From Agromyces cerinus subsp. cerinus (lineage in GTDB: Bacteria; Actinomycetota; Actinomycetes; Actinomycetales; Microbacteriaceae): a stretch of 64,000 nucleotides of DNA. The position numbers and the translations under genes were made by a program. Position 1 is the stretch's first letter. Each line of letters starts with the position of its first letter. Shown piece by piece: positions 41,628-50,862 of this stretch. Below the pieces are notes generated by a model that had not been told where the DNA came from, did no database searches, and saw nothing but the letters and a program-made list of their open reading frames with translations. Location of the stretch: NCBI RefSeq assembly GCF_900142065.1, contig NZ_FSRJ01000001.1, forward strand, positions 434,001-498,000, read 5' to 3'.

Positions 41628-42615
41628 CCGCTTCGAGGTGATCCCGGTCGGGATCACCCACGACGGCGCGTTCGTGCTCGAGTCCGACGACCCCGACCGC
41701 TTCGCCCTCGACCCGGCGCACCTGCCCGAGGTCGTCGACAACGGCAGCCGGGTGCGCTGGCCCGAGAGCGCGTCGTCGCGCGAGCTGACGGTGACGGATG
41801 CCGCGGGCGAGCGCTCGCTCGGCGACATCGACGTGGTCTTCCCGATCCTGCACGGCCGCTTCGGCGAAGACGGCACGGTGCAGGGGCTGCTCGAGCTGCT
41901 CGGTCTGCCGTACGTCGGCAACGGCGTGCTCGCCTCCTCGATCGGCATGGACAAGCACTTCACGAAGACGGTGCTCGAGGGCGCCGGCATCGCCGTGGCG
42001 CCGTGGGTGACGTTGACCCGGGCCTCGCTCGATGAGAACCGCGAGCTGTGGGAGCGCCGCACCAAGGCGCTCGGCCTGCCCGTGTTCGTGAAGCCGGCAC
42101 GCGCCGGCTCCTCGGTGGGAGTGACGAAGGTCGCCGACTGGGCCGAGCTCGACGCCGCTCTCGAGATCGCGTTCGCCGAAGACGGCACCGTGCTCGTCGA
42201 GGCGGCCGTGATCGGCCGCGAGATCGAGTGCGGGGTGCTCGGCGGTGCCGGCAGCCCGGTTCGCGTGAGCGTCGCCGGCGAGGTCGTCGTGAGCGGCCGC
42301 GAGTTCTACGACTTCGAGGCGAAGTACCTCGATGCTCCGGGCGTCGAGCTGATCTGCCCGGCCGAGCTCGGCGACGGTGAGCTCTTCGAGCTGCAGCGCG
42401 TCGCGCGCCACGCCTTCGAGGCGATCGGCGGCGAGGGGCTCGCCCGGGTCGACGTGTTCCTGACCGACGAGGGCTTCGTCGTGAACGAGATCAACACGAT
42501 GCCGGGCTTCACGCCGATCTCGATGTTCCCGACCTGCTGGCAGCAGTCGGGGCTCGCGTACCCCGACCTCATCGCCGAACTCATCGACGGCGGGTACGCG
42601 CGCGGCAGTCGCTGA
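41527..42615 (+). CDS. ddl: D-alanine--D-alanine ligase
   Basis: Ddl joins two D-alanines for the peptidoglycan stem peptide. The 362-residue ATP-grasp enzyme has the N-terminal GGRSSEHSIS motif, KPARAGSSVGVTKV for nucleotide and substrate binding, and VNEINTMPGFTPISMFP near the end. The ATG at 41527 has GAAAGGACG upstream and gives the standard N-terminus MDKLRVVLLFGG. An earlier ATG in the same frame (41497) is less likely. The stop codon lies inside a 17-bp tandem repeat shared with the 3' end of the convergent DUF3515 gene. Confidence 0.96.
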   Translation: MDKLRVVLLFGGRSSEHSISCATAGGVLRAIDRSRFEVIPVGITHDGAFVLESDDPDRFALDPAHLPEVVDNGSRVRWPESASSRELTVTDAAGERSLGDIDVVFPILHGRFGEDGTVQGLLELLGLPYVGNGVLASSIGMDKHFTKTVLEGAGIAVAPWVTLTRASLDENRELWERRTKALGLPVFVKPARAGSSVGVTKVADWAELDAALEIAFAEDGTVLVEAAVIGREIECGVLGGAGSPVRVSVAGEVVVSGREFYDFEAKYLDAPGVELICPAELGDGELFELQRVARHAFEAIGGEGLARVDVFLTDEGFVVNEINTMPGFTPISMFPTCWQQSGLAYPDLIAELIDGGYARGSR

Positions 42616-42657
42616 GCGGCATCAGTCGCTGAGCGGCATCAGCCGCTGAGGGGCGTC
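42607..42657. repeat. 17-bp tandem repeat, three copies, at the ddl 3' end
   Basis: AGTCGCTGAGCGGCATC occurs twice perfectly, followed by a third copy with three changes. The array covers the ddl stop codon and reaches the stop codon of the convergent DUF3515 gene. Each unit contains TGA. Confidence 0.85.
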
Positions 42658-43183
42658 AGCCCGTCGTCTCGTCGAACGTCTCGTCGAGCGTCGTGCAGCC
42701 GCCGTCGGCCGGGATCACGGAGACCGCCGCCGCGAGCTCGGTGATGACGGTCGTGCCCGAGACCACGTCGTTGTCGACGAGCACCTCGACGGCCGGCGTG
42801 CGCCCGTAGGTCGTGAACAGGTAGTTCGGGGCATCCGACTCGTCGATCACCCAGTCGACCCCGTTGACGCTCACGCAGCGATCGGTCGTCGGGCCCGGCG
42901 TCTCGGCGCCGCAGCGCAGGATGACGGATGCCGGTTCGCCCCACGCGCCGGTGCCCTGCGCGTTGGTCTCGCGCTCGGACTGTTCGGCCTCGGTGTCCTT
43001 CGCGAGCGTGTCGGGAAGGCGCACGACGACGGCTGCGCACGCGGGATCGCTCGCGAGCGGCGCGGTCTCGATCGGCACGGGCTGGCTGCAGCCGGCGAAT
43101 GCGAGCGTCGAGGCGGCGGCGATGGCGGCGGCGAGCAGGCGGCGTCTCGAGCGAGACCGGGGGGCGACGGGTGAATCGGACAT
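42656..43183 (-). CDS. DUF3515-family lipoprotein
   Basis: This 175-residue protein starts with an Arg-rich twin-arginine-like segment (RSRSRRRLL), a hydrophobic stretch, and a lipobox LAFAGC with lipidation at C32. The rest matches the DUF3515 family (ACAAVVVRLPDTLA and the RCGAETPGPTTDRC region with two Cys). Family members sit between ddl and thiL throughout actinobacteria, as here, but have no known function. It should be a membrane-attached outside protein. A much longer open frame to the right is shadow. The -10 TAGCCT lies 8 bases before the ATG. Confidence 0.88.
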   Translation of the reverse strand: MSDSPVAPRSRSRRRLLAAAIAAASTLAFAGCSQPVPIETAPLASDPACAAVVVRLPDTLAKDTEAEQSERETNAQGTGAWGEPASVILRCGAETPGPTTDRCVSVNGVDWVIDESDAPNYLFTTYGRTPAVEVLVDNDVVSGTTVITELAAAVSVIPADGGCTTLDETFDETTG

Positions 43184-43190
43184 CCCGTTC

Positions 43191-43196
43191 AGGCTA
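43191..43196 (-). promoter_or_regulatory. -10 hexamer TAGCCT of the DUF3515 gene
   Basis: On the minus strand TAGCCT ends 8 bases before the ATG (43183), predicting a leaderless transcript. It is divergent from the thiL -10. Confidence 0.5.
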
Positions 43197-43243
43197 TCGC
43201 GAGCAGCCGGAACGGAGCTGGACGTCGCGGCCGGCGCGCACGC

Positions 43244-43249
43244 TAGCGT
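43244..43249 (+). promoter_or_regulatory. -10 hexamer TAGCGT of thiL (leaderless)
   Basis: TAGCGT ends 7 bases before the A of the thiL ATG. No Shine-Dalgarno sequence is needed or clearly present. Confidence 0.55.
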
Positions 43250-43255
43250 GAAGGC

Positions 43256-44266
43256 ATGCACGAGCCCGACCGCACGGACCCCGCTGCCCTGCCCCGTACC
43301 GTCGGAGAACTCGGTGAAGACGCCGCGCTGGCGCGCATCCTGCCGCGCCTGCGCCCGGCCGACGCCGCGATCCTCGGCCCGGGCGACGACGCGGCGGTGG
43401 TCGCCGCCGCCGACGGGCGATTCGTCGTGACCACCGACCTCATGGTGCAGGGTCCCGACTTCCGGCTCGCCTGGTCGACGCCGTTCGAGCTCGGCTGGAA
43501 GGCGGCGGCCACGAACCTCACCGACGTCGCCGCCATGGGCGCGCGTCCGACCGCGCTCGTCGTGGCGATCGCCGCGCCGCCGTCGCTCGACGCCTCGGTG
43601 CTCGAGGGCATTGCCGACGGCCTCCGCGAAGGGCTCTCCGCACTCGCGCCCGGCGCGGGCGTCGTCGGTGGCGACCTCACGGCCTCCGCGGTGCTGACGA
43701 TCGCGGTGACGGCCTTCGGAGACCTCGAGGGCCGGTCGCCGGTGACTCGGAGCGGCGCCCGTCCCGGCGACGTCGTCGCCCATGCCGGCGCTCGCGGCGA
43801 CGCCGCCCGCGGTCTCGCCCTGCTCTTCGGCGAGGCGACGGATGCCGCGGGCGAACCCGACGCCGCTGCCGCCGAGGCGTTGCGCGCCAGGCATCCCGAA
43901 CTCGTCGCCGCCCAGCTGGCACCGTCGCCGCCGGTCGCCGCCGGCGTCGCCGCCGCGATCGGAGGGGCCACGGCGATGCTCGACGTCTCCGACGGACTCG
44001 CGCGGGACGCCCGCCGCATCGCACAGGCGAGTGGAGTCGGCATCGACTTCACGGCGGCCGCGCTCGGGCCGGATGTGCGGCTCGCCCTGGCGGGCGGCGA
44101 GGACCACGGCCTGCTCGCGACCTTCCCGGCCGGCACTGCGTTGCCGGAGCCGTTCGAGCGCATCGGGATCGTCACCGATGCCGCGGGCCGGCTCTTCGTC
44201 GACGGTGTCGCGATCGACTCGGCGGGCTGGGACCCCTACTCGGGCTGGGACGGCAGGTCGGGCTGA
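43256..44266 (+). CDS. thiL: Thiamine-monophosphate kinase
   Basis: ThiL phosphorylates thiamine monophosphate to the active cofactor thiamine diphosphate in the cytoplasm. The 336-residue protein has the PurM/ThiL-fold motifs ILGPGDDAAVV, TNLTDVAAMGARPTAL and VVGGDLTAS. DVSDGLARDARRIA follows later. The length is normal. The transcript appears leaderless. The 3' end overlaps the convergent rsmD gene by 31 bp. Confidence 0.95.
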   Translation: MHEPDRTDPAALPRTVGELGEDAALARILPRLRPADAAILGPGDDAAVVAAADGRFVVTTDLMVQGPDFRLAWSTPFELGWKAAATNLTDVAAMGARPTALVVAIAAPPSLDASVLEGIADGLREGLSALAPGAGVVGGDLTASAVLTIAVTAFGDLEGRSPVTRSGARPGDVVAHAGARGDAARGLALLFGEATDAAGEPDAAAAEALRARHPELVAAQLAPSPPVAAGVAAAIGGATAMLDVSDGLARDARRIAQASGVGIDFTAAALGPDVRLALAGGEDHGLLATFPAGTALPEPFERIGIVTDAAGRLFVDGVAIDSAGWDPYSGWDGRSG

Positions 44267-44829
44267 GCCGTGGTCGCCCACCACAGCGTCGTCTCGCCGT
44301 AGTCGCGGCGTCGTTCCGGCTCGATGCCGACGGGCCATGCGGGCTCGGGGGAGCGGGAGCTGCGTTCGACCATCACGACGGCGTCGGGAGCCAGCAGGGG
44401 TGCGAGGAGTTCGAGGTCGCGCGCGAGCGCGCCCTCGTCGAGGTCGTACGGCGGGTCGATGAACGCAAGGTCGACGCCCGCGGCGGCCGTCTCGAGATAC
44501 GCGGCGACGGGGCGCACGGCCACGCGGAGGTGCGGCCGCCGCCCGCTCTTCGCCGCCCTCAGCAGGGCGTCGGCGTTGGCCCGGCACACCTCGGCCGCGG
44601 GCTTGGCGCGTTCGACCAGCACGACGTCGGTGGCGCCGCGGCTCGCCGCCTCGAGGCCGAGCGCGCCCGAGCCGGCGTAGAGGTCGAGCACGCGGGCGCC
44701 GTCGAGGGCGTCGCGCGCCTCGAGCGCGGAGAAGATCGCCTCGCGCACGCGGTCGCTCGTGGGGCGGGTGCCGGAGCGCGGCACCCGGAGGGTGAGTGAG
44801 CCGGCGAATCCGGCGATGATGCGGGTCAT
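44236..44829 (-). CDS. rsmD: 16S rRNA (guanine966-N2)-methyltransferase
   Basis: RsmD methylates G966 of 16S rRNA using S-adenosylmethionine. The 197-residue protein has the SAM-binding motif VLDLYAGSGALGLEAASRG and the catalytic DPPY (LAFIDPPYDL). The N-terminus MTRIIAGFAGSLTLRVP is typical. The ATG at 44829 was chosen on this basis; the open frame upstream is shadow over the next gene. It overlaps thiL tail to tail by 31 bp and diverges from the tetratricopeptide gene. Confidence 0.93.
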   Translation of the reverse strand: MTRIIAGFAGSLTLRVPRSGTRPTSDRVREAIFSALEARDALDGARVLDLYAGSGALGLEAASRGATDVVLVERAKPAAEVCRANADALLRAAKSGRRPHLRVAVRPVAAYLETAAAGVDLAFIDPPYDLDEGALARDLELLAPLLAPDAVVMVERSSRSPEPAWPVGIEPERRRDYGETTLWWATTAQPDLPSQPE

Positions 44830-44866
44830 GCTCAGGCGAGCATAACGGGCGACCTCCGGGCGCTGC

Positions 44867-44872
44867 CATGAT
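44867..44872 (+). promoter_or_regulatory. -10 hexamer CATGAT (leaderless, TPR gene)
   Basis: CATGAT ends 7 bases before the GTG at 44879. This spacing supports the GTG as the start codon. Confidence 0.45.
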
Positions 44873-44878
44873 GGGAGG

Positions 44879-45685
44879 GTGGATGACTCGACCGACCAGG
44901 TGCCCGCCGAACCGTCCCGACACCGCGGCGCCGAACAGCAGATGATCGACCGACTCTGGGATTTCGGGAACCCCGCGGCCAGTGAGGAGCGGTTCCGGGA
45001 GGCCGCAGACGACGACGGCAACTCCGCGCACCTGCGTGCCGTGATGGCGACGCAGCTCGCGCGGGCCGTCGGCATCCAGGGCCGCCCCGACGAGGCGCTC
45101 GCCGCGCTCGAGAGCGTTGCGGCGGGCGTTCCCGCCGCCGATGGCGGAAAGGACGCCGCAGAGCTCCGGGCTCGTGTGGCGATCGAGCGGGGCCGGCTCG
45201 CGGCATCCGCAGGCCGTCCCGCCGACGCGGTTCCCGAGCTCACCCGCGGCGTGCGCGAGGCCGCGCTCGCCGGATCATCGTTCCTCGTGCTCGACGCGCT
45301 GCACATGCTCGCCTTGAACGACGCCGGGCACGAGGAGGAGTGGGCGGCCGAAGGGTTCGACGTGCTCGACGGGGTGCGCGACGCCCGCGTGCTGCGCTGG
45401 GGCGTGGCCCTGCACAACAACCTCGGCTGGACGATGCACGACGGCGACCGGGCCGCGGGCGCCCTCACCCACTTCGAGCAGGCCGTCGACGCCGCCGACC
45501 GCTACGGCACCGCCGAACAGCGCCATGTCGCCCGCTGGTCGGTCGCCCGGTGCCTGCGCACCCTCGGCCGCACCGATGAGGCGCTCGCGTTGCAGCGCGA
45601 ACTCGCCGAAGCGCGCCCCGACGATCCGTACGTGCAGGCGGAGCTCGCCGCGCTGACGGAGGCGGAGCCTACGATCGAGCCATGA
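44879..45685 (+). CDS. Tetratricopeptide-repeat-like protein
   Basis: The 268-residue protein is almost all helical and carries degenerate tetratricopeptide repeats (QLARAVGIQGRPDEALAALE, RLAASAGRPADAVPELTRGV, SVARCLRTLGRTDEALALQR). It has no signal peptide or catalytic motif, so it is probably a cytoplasmic protein-binding scaffold of unknown role. The GTG at 44879 is supported by a leaderless -10; an internal ATG at 44942 is possible. Its stop overlaps the recG start (ATGA), so it is translationally coupled to a DNA-repair helicase. Confidence 0.75.
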   Translation: MDDSTDQVPAEPSRHRGAEQQMIDRLWDFGNPAASEERFREAADDDGNSAHLRAVMATQLARAVGIQGRPDEALAALESVAAGVPAADGGKDAAELRARVAIERGRLAASAGRPADAVPELTRGVREAALAGSSFLVLDALHMLALNDAGHEEEWAAEGFDVLDGVRDARVLRWGVALHNNLGWTMHDGDRAAGALTHFEQAVDAADRYGTAEQRHVARWSVARCLRTLGRTDEALALQRELAEARPDDPYVQAELAALTEAEPTIEP

Positions 45686-47934
45686 CCGTTGGGCGCGACA
45701 CCGAGGGGCGCGACGCGACGACCGGCGCCGAGATCGCGCCCGGTTCGTTCACCCTCGACTCACGACTGTCGGGCGCCCTCGGCGGCCGTACGGCGCAGGC
45801 GTTCGAGCGCGGATTCGGGCATCGCACCGTCGGCGACCTGCTCGCGCACTACCCGCGGCGCTACGCGATGCGGGGGGAGCTCACCGCGCTCGCGACCTTG
45901 CCGCTCGACGAGAACATCACGATCATCGCCGAGGTGATCGAGGTCGGCGAGCGGTCCATGCGCGCTCGCCGCGGCTCGATCGTCGAGGCGAAGATCACCG
46001 ATGGCACGGGCGTGCTGACCCTCACGTTCTTCAACCAGCGCTGGCGGGCGGCGGATCTCCGGCCCGGCCGCCGTGGAATCTTCGCCGGCAAGGTGAGCGA
46101 CTACAAGGGGCAGCGCCAGCTCGCGCACCCCGACTACGAGCTGTTCGACGACGCCACGCCGCTCGAGGCGGGCGATGCGGCGGCCAAGCGCTGGGCCGAG
46201 GCGCCGATCCCGATCTACCCCGCGACGAGCACGCTCGCGAGCTGGCAGATCGCGAAGGCGATCGAGCTCGTGCTCGACGGACTCGCCCCGCTCGACGATC
46301 CGCTGCCCGCCGCGGTGCGCGCCGCGAAGTCGCTCCTGGCGCATCGTGAGGCGCTCGAACTCGTGCACCGCCCCGAGCGCGACGGCGACTGGAAGCGCGC
46401 GCGCGGCACGCTGCGCTTCACCGAGGCCTTCGTGCTGCAGACGGCGCTGCTCGAGCGCCGCGCCGAGCTGCGCACGCACACGACCGCCGCCCGACAGCCG
46501 GTTCCCGGCGGCCTGCTCGAGCGGTTCGACGCGGCGCTGCCGTTCACGCTCACCGGCGACCAGCTCGAGGTCGGCGGCGAGATCGCGCACGATCTCGGCG
46601 AGCCCGTGCCGATGAACCGGCTCGTGCAGGGCGAAGTGGGTTCCGGCAAGACCGTCGTGGCGCTCCGCGCGATGCTCGCCGTCGCCGACTCGGGCGGTCA
46701 GTCGGCGCTCCTCGCGCCGACCGAGGTGCTCGCCGGCCAGCACCTGCGATCGATCGCGAAGATGCTCGGTCCCGATCTCGCGGCCGAGCTCATGCCGACC
46801 CTGCTCACGGGCCAACTGCCGCTCGCCGAGCGCAAGAAGGCCCTGCTGCGCGCTGCAGCGGGCCAGTCCCGCATCGTCGTCGGCACGCACGCGCTGCTCG
46901 GCGACAACGTCTCGTTCGCCGATCTCGGTCTCGTCGTCGTCGACGAGCAGCACCGGTTCGGCGTCGAGCAGCGCGAAGCCCTGCGCCTGAAGGGGCAGAG
47001 CCCCCCGCACGTGCTCGTGCTGACGGCCACGCCGATCCCGCGCACCGTCGCGATGACGGTGTTCGGCGACCTCGACGTGTCGACCATCCGCGAGCTGCCC
47101 GCCGGGCGCGCCGGCATCACCTCCCAGGTCGTGCCGCTCGCGATCCGGCCGACCTGGCGCCCGCGCATCTGGGAGCGGCTCGCCGAAGAACTCGCGCTCG
47201 GGCGGCAGGCGTTCGTCGTCTGTCCCGCCATCGAGGCGAAGGTCGTCGAAGACGAGGGGCCCGCCGGCCCGAGCGAGGTCGCGTCAAGCGACGGCGACGG
47301 CCGAGCGGATGCCGCGGCCCCCGTGGCATCCGTCGTCGCCGTGCTCGCGGAGCTGCGCGCCCACCCCCGCTTCGCCGAGACGCGCATCGCGCCCCTGCAC
47401 GGTCGCATGTCGGCCGACGAGAAGGACGCGGCGATGCGCGCCTTCTCCGCGGGCGAGATCGACGTGCTCGTCGCGACCACGGTCATCGAGGTCGGCGTCG
47501 ACGTTCCGAACGCGAGCGCCATGGTCGTCGTCGATGCCGACCGATTCGGCGTCTCGCAGCTGCACCAGTTGCGAGGCCGGGTCGGCCGAGGCTCCGTGCC
47601 GGGCCTCTGCCTGCTCGTGACGTCGGCCGTGCCCGGCTCGCTCGCCCTGCAGCGCGTCGAGGCGGTCGCCGCGACGCTCGACGGCTTCGAGCTCGCCCAG
47701 GCCGACCTCGAGCTGCGGCAGGAGGGAGACGTGCTCGGCGCCGTGCAGTCGGGCGGGCGTTCGTCGCTCAAGCTTCTGAAGGTCGTGCGCGACGGCGACC
47801 TCATCGCCGAGGCGCGCGAGATGGCTCACGAGGTGCTCGAGCGCGGTGGCGGACTCGCTGCGCACCCGGCGCTCGCTGCTGCGGTGCGTCGCCGCCTCGA
47901 CGAGGAGACCAGCGGATACCTGAGCAAGGGCTGA
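45682..47934 (+). CDS. recG: ATP-dependent DNA helicase RecG
   Basis: RecG remodels stalled replication forks and Holliday junctions. The 750-residue protein has an N-terminal OB-fold wedge domain (SIVEAKITDGTGVLTLTFFN), Walker A GEVGSGKTVVAL, the box II VVDEQHRFGVEQR, TATPIPRT, and the helicase C-terminal domain with ATTVIEVGVDVPNA and QLRGRVGRG. The family-specific C-terminal tail is present. A short acidic insert (DEGPAGPSEVASSDGDG) lies between the helicase lobes. The ATG overlaps the preceding stop. Confidence 0.97.
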   Translation: MTVGRDTEGRDATTGAEIAPGSFTLDSRLSGALGGRTAQAFERGFGHRTVGDLLAHYPRRYAMRGELTALATLPLDENITIIAEVIEVGERSMRARRGSIVEAKITDGTGVLTLTFFNQRWRAADLRPGRRGIFAGKVSDYKGQRQLAHPDYELFDDATPLEAGDAAAKRWAEAPIPIYPATSTLASWQIAKAIELVLDGLAPLDDPLPAAVRAAKSLLAHREALELVHRPERDGDWKRARGTLRFTEAFVLQTALLERRAELRTHTTAARQPVPGGLLERFDAALPFTLTGDQLEVGGEIAHDLGEPVPMNRLVQGEVGSGKTVVALRAMLAVADSGGQSALLAPTEVLAGQHLRSIAKMLGPDLAAELMPTLLTGQLPLAERKKALLRAAAGQSRIVVGTHALLGDNVSFADLGLVVVDEQHRFGVEQREALRLKGQSPPHVLVLTATPIPRTVAMTVFGDLDVSTIRELPAGRAGITSQVVPLAIRPTWRPRIWERLAEELALGRQAFVVCPAIEAKVVEDEGPAGPSEVASSDGDGRADAAAPVASVVAVLAELRAHPRFAETRIAPLHGRMSADEKDAAMRAFSAGEIDVLVATTVIEVGVDVPNASAMVVVDADRFGVSQLHQLRGRVGRGSVPGLCLLVTSAVPGSLALQRVEAVAATLDGFELAQADLELRQEGDVLGAVQSGGRSSLKLLKVVRDGDLIAEAREMAHEVLERGGGLAAHPALAAAVRRRLDEETSGYLSKG

Positions 47935-47972
47935 GACTCTCCACAGCCCCTCGCGCAGGGCGGAACGGGCAG

Positions 47973-47978
47973 TACGCT
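47973..47978 (+). promoter_or_regulatory. -10 hexamer TACGCT of coaD
   Basis: TACGCT ends 8 bases before the ATG at 47986, predicting a leaderless or nearly leaderless transcript that may also drive the MoxR-DUF58-transglutaminase module. Confidence 0.45.
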
Positions 47979-47985
47979 GGTGCGT

Positions 47986-48477
47986 ATGCAGCGGATCGCC
48001 GTCGTCCCAGGATCGTTCGACCCCGTCACGCGCGGCCATCTCGATGTCATCGAACGGGCCGCCGGGCTCTACGACGAGCTGCACGTCGTCGTCGTGCACA
48101 ACCCCGACAAGTCGGCGCTGCTGCCGATCGCGCAGCGGGTCTCGCTCATCGAGCGGTCGATCGCCGAAGCCGGCATCCAGGGGCGCATCGTCGTGGCCTC
48201 GTGGAGCATGGGACTGCTCGTCGACTACTGCACCGACGTCGGCGCCTCCGTGCTCGTGAAGGGCGTGCGGTCGCAGCTCGACGTCGCCTACGAGACGCCC
48301 ATGGCGATCGTCAACCGCCACCTCGCGGGGGTCGAGACGGTGTTCCTCCTGCCCGACCCGGCGAACGCGCACGTGTCGAGTTCGCTCGTGCGCCAGGTGT
48401 CCGCGCTCGGCGGCGACGTCGCTCCGTACGTGCCGCCGGCGGTGGCCGAATACCTCCAGGCGGCGATGACGCCATGA
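47986..48477 (+). CDS. coaD: Phosphopantetheine adenylyltransferase
   Basis: CoaD transfers AMP to 4'-phosphopantetheine, the penultimate step of coenzyme A synthesis. The 163-residue protein has the nucleotidyltransferase motif [18 protein letters not shown] and the second motif [19 protein letters not shown] is also conserved. The ATG at 47986 ([13 protein letters not shown]) is typical; a GTG two codons earlier is possible. Its stop overlaps the MoxR start (ATGA). Confidence 0.96.
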   Translation: MQRIAVVPGSFDPVTRGHLDVIERAAGLYDELHVVVVHNPDKSALLPIAQRVSLIERSIAEAGIQGRIVVASWSMGLLVDYCTDVGASVLVKGVRSQLDVAYETPMAIVNRHLAGVETVFLLPDPANAHVSSSLVRQVSALGGDVAPYVPPAVAEYLQAAMTP

Positions 48478-49478
48478 CCGAGACGACGGCGGTCGCGGCG
48501 AAGATGGGCATCGACGAGGTCGGTGCGCGAGCGGCTGCCATCGTGCAGAACGTCGAGGCCGTGATCGCCGGCAAGCGCGAGGCCGTCACGAGCGCGCTCA
48601 CGGTGCTGCTCGCCGAAGGCCATCTCCTCATCGAAGACGTGCCGGGCGTGGGCAAGACGATGCTCGCCAAGACCCTCGCCCGCTCGGTCGACGCGACCGT
48701 CAGCCGCATCCAGTTCACGCCCGATCTGCTGCCGAGCGACGTCACCGGCGTCTCGGTGTTCGACCAGGCGAGCCGGCGGTTCGAGTTCAAGCACGGGCCG
48801 GTGTTCGCGAACATCGTGATCGGCGACGAGATCAACCGCGCGAGCCCGAAGACCCAGTCGGCCCTGCTCGAGTGCATGGAGGAGCGTCAGGTCACCGCCG
48901 ACGGCACGACCTATCGGCTCGAGCCCCCGTTCACCGTCATCGCGACGCAGAACCCGGTCGAGATGGAGGGCACGTACCCGCTGCCCGAGGCGCAGCGCGA
49001 CCGGTTCATGGCCCGCATCTCCATGGGCTACCCCTCGTCGTCCGACGAGCTCGCGATGCTCGCGACCCGCGAGACGTCGAGCCCGCTCGACACGCTGCAG
49101 CCGGTCGTCGACCTCGACGAGCTCCGCGGCATGATCGAGGCGGTGCAGCACGTGTTCACGTCGCAGCCCGTCAAGGAGTACGCCGTCGACCTCGCGCGAG
49201 CCACGCGTGAAGACCGGCAGCTGCGACTCGGTGCGAGTCCTCGAGCCACGCTGCAGCTCATCCGTGCAGCGAAGGCGCACGCGGCCATGCACGGCCGCGA
49301 CTTCGTGCTGCCCGACGACGTCGACGCGCTCGCCGTGCCGGTGCTGGCGCACCGTCTCGTGCCGACGAGCCGCGCAGTCGGGGCGCACGACCGCGACAGC
49401 GGGCCGCTCATCGACGCCATCGTGCGCCGAATCGTGGGGGAGACGCCGGTTCCGGTCGGCAGCGCGCGAAGGACCTGA
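48474..49478 (+). CDS. MoxR-family AAA+ ATPase (second copy)
   Basis: This 334-residue AAA+ ATPase has Walker A GVGKT (58-62), Walker B in [13 protein letters not shown] and the MoxR signature [24 protein letters not shown]. It is paralogous to the copy at 30694. It starts a MoxR-DUF58-transglutaminase module typical of many bacteria, where the set is thought to support assembly or stress tolerance of envelope complexes. The start overlaps the coaD stop; upstream in-frame sequence is shadow. DUF58 follows one base later. Confidence 0.94.
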   Translation: MTETTAVAAKMGIDEVGARAAAIVQNVEAVIAGKREAVTSALTVLLAEGHLLIEDVPGVGKTMLAKTLARSVDATVSRIQFTPDLLPSDVTGVSVFDQASRRFEFKHGPVFANIVIGDEINRASPKTQSALLECMEERQVTADGTTYRLEPPFTVIATQNPVEMEGTYPLPEAQRDRFMARISMGYPSSSDELAMLATRETSSPLDTLQPVVDLDELRGMIEAVQHVFTSQPVKEYAVDLARATREDRQLRLGASPRATLQLIRAAKAHAAMHGRDFVLPDDVDALAVPVLAHRLVPTSRAVGAHDRDSGPLIDAIVRRIVGETPVPVGSARRT

Positions 49479-49479
49479 C

Positions 49480-50862
49480 ATGTGGCGCCCCCGCTCGACC
49501 CGAATCGCGACCTGGCCGCGGCTCACTCGCCGGGGTGCCACGCTCGTCATCGTGGGGGTGCTGCTGCTCGCGGTGTCGCTCTGGTTCGACTCGCGCGACG
49601 TGCTCGTGCTCGCCTTCGTCGGCATCGCCATGCCGGCTGTGGCCGCCCTCTTCGTCGGACTGCGCAAGCCGAGCCTCGGGGTCACCCGCAGGTTCGCTCC
49701 GCCGGTCGTCGAGGCCGGCACGTCCACTCGGGTGGCGCTCGTCATCAAGAACCGCTCGCGTCGAACCTTCGACGGGGCGCACTGGCGAGACCGAGTGCCG
49801 TCGACGCTCACGGCCGCGCCCGAGGCGATCCTGCCCGCGATGGGGCCCTACGAGTCGATGCTGCCCTCAGGAGACGACACGGTGCGCGTCGAGTACCGAC
49901 TGCGCACCCCTCGCCGCGGTGTGTATCCGATCGGCCCGCTGCGGGTCGGCGTCGCCGATCCGTTCGGCCTCGCCCGGGTCGATCGCGACATCGGGGTCGC
50001 CCACGAGGTCCTGGTCACGCCGCGGGTGACGCCGCTCGACACCGCGCTCGGCTCGGCGGCGAGCGTCGACGGCGTGCTCAACGGCCTGCAACTGCGCACC
50101 CATCCGAACTCCGACGAGCTCATCGCACGCGAGTACCGCTACGGCGACCCGTTGCGACGGGTGAACTGGGCGGCGACCGCCCGGCGCGGCGAGCTCATGG
50201 TGCGCGAAGAGGAGCAGCGCGGCGACCCCGAGGCGCGAATCATCCTCGACACGACGCTCGCGGGGCGTGCGAAGCAGCCCGGACGTCGTCGTGACGGCGA
50301 CGAGGGGCCGCACTTCGGCTTCGAACTGGGCGTCGAGGTCGCGGCGTCGATCGGCATGCACCTGCTCGAGCACGGGTATCGGGTGCGCTGCGATCGCCTC
50401 GATGACCCCGAGCGAGGACTCGCCTCCGGCGAGTCGGGTGCCGGCTACCGCATGCCCGGCGGCGATCGGCTGATGCTCGAAGACCTCGCCCGTCTCGACG
50501 GACCCAATGGTTCCGCCTCGGCGCGCACCGCGCCGAGCGCGCGGGAGCACGGCGCCGGCTCGCGCGGCCGTGATGCCCGCATGCCGGGGTTCGCCGTGCT
50601 CGTCGACCCCGACGAACACGACGCCCGCTCGCTCGTGGCGTTGCGATCGAGCATCGAACCCGCCGTGGCCTTCGCGACCGAGGCTGTGGCACCCGGCATC
50701 GTCGACCTGCTCGAGAAGGCCGACTGGCGTGTCGTACGCGTGCGCCGGGCTGCGGAGATCGCAGCGGCGTGGTCGGGCACCACCCGCGTGCAGCCCGCGA
50801 CACCGCGCAACACCGCGGCGCGTCGCGGCCCGGTCGAACCGGGAGTGAGCGATGCGCCCTGA
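49480..50862 (+). CDS. DUF58 (vWA-like) membrane protein (second copy)
   Basis: This 460-residue protein has two closely spaced membrane helices (about 20-60: TLVIVGVLLLAVSLWF and VLVLAFVGIAMPAVAALFVG). The DUF58 core is EYRYGDPLRRVNWAATARRGELMV, followed by a vWA-like C-terminal half. It is longer than the cluster copy, mainly from a Gly/Arg-rich stretch near residue 350. The ATG at 49480 follows GAAGGA and the MoxR stop. It overlaps the transglutaminase gene by 11 bp. It is the partner of the MoxR upstream. Confidence 0.92.
   Translation: MWRPRSTRIATWPRLTRRGATLVIVGVLLLAVSLWFDSRDVLVLAFVGIAMPAVAALFVGLRKPSLGVTRRFAPPVVEAGTSTRVALVIKNRSRRTFDGAHWRDRVPSTLTAAPEAILPAMGPYESMLPSGDDTVRVEYRLRTPRRGVYPIGPLRVGVADPFGLARVDRDIGVAHEVLVTPRVTPLDTALGSAASVDGVLNGLQLRTHPNSDELIAREYRYGDPLRRVNWAATARRGELMVREEEQRGDPEARIILDTTLAGRAKQPGRRRDGDEGPHFGFELGVEVAASIGMHLLEHGYRVRCDRLDDPERGLASGESGAGYRMPGGDRLMLEDLARLDGPNGSASARTAPSAREHGAGSRGRDARMPGFAVLVDPDEHDARSLVALRSSIEPAVAFATEAVAPGIVDLLEKADWRVVRVRRAAEIAAAWSGTTRVQPATPRNTAARRGPVEPGVSDAP

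Noticed and set aside
42656..45031. Open frame of 791 codons on the minus strand
   Set aside because: Only the last 175 codons (DUF3515 lipoprotein) look real. The rest runs antisense to thiL and rsmD-side sequence, both of which have strong family motifs or promoters.
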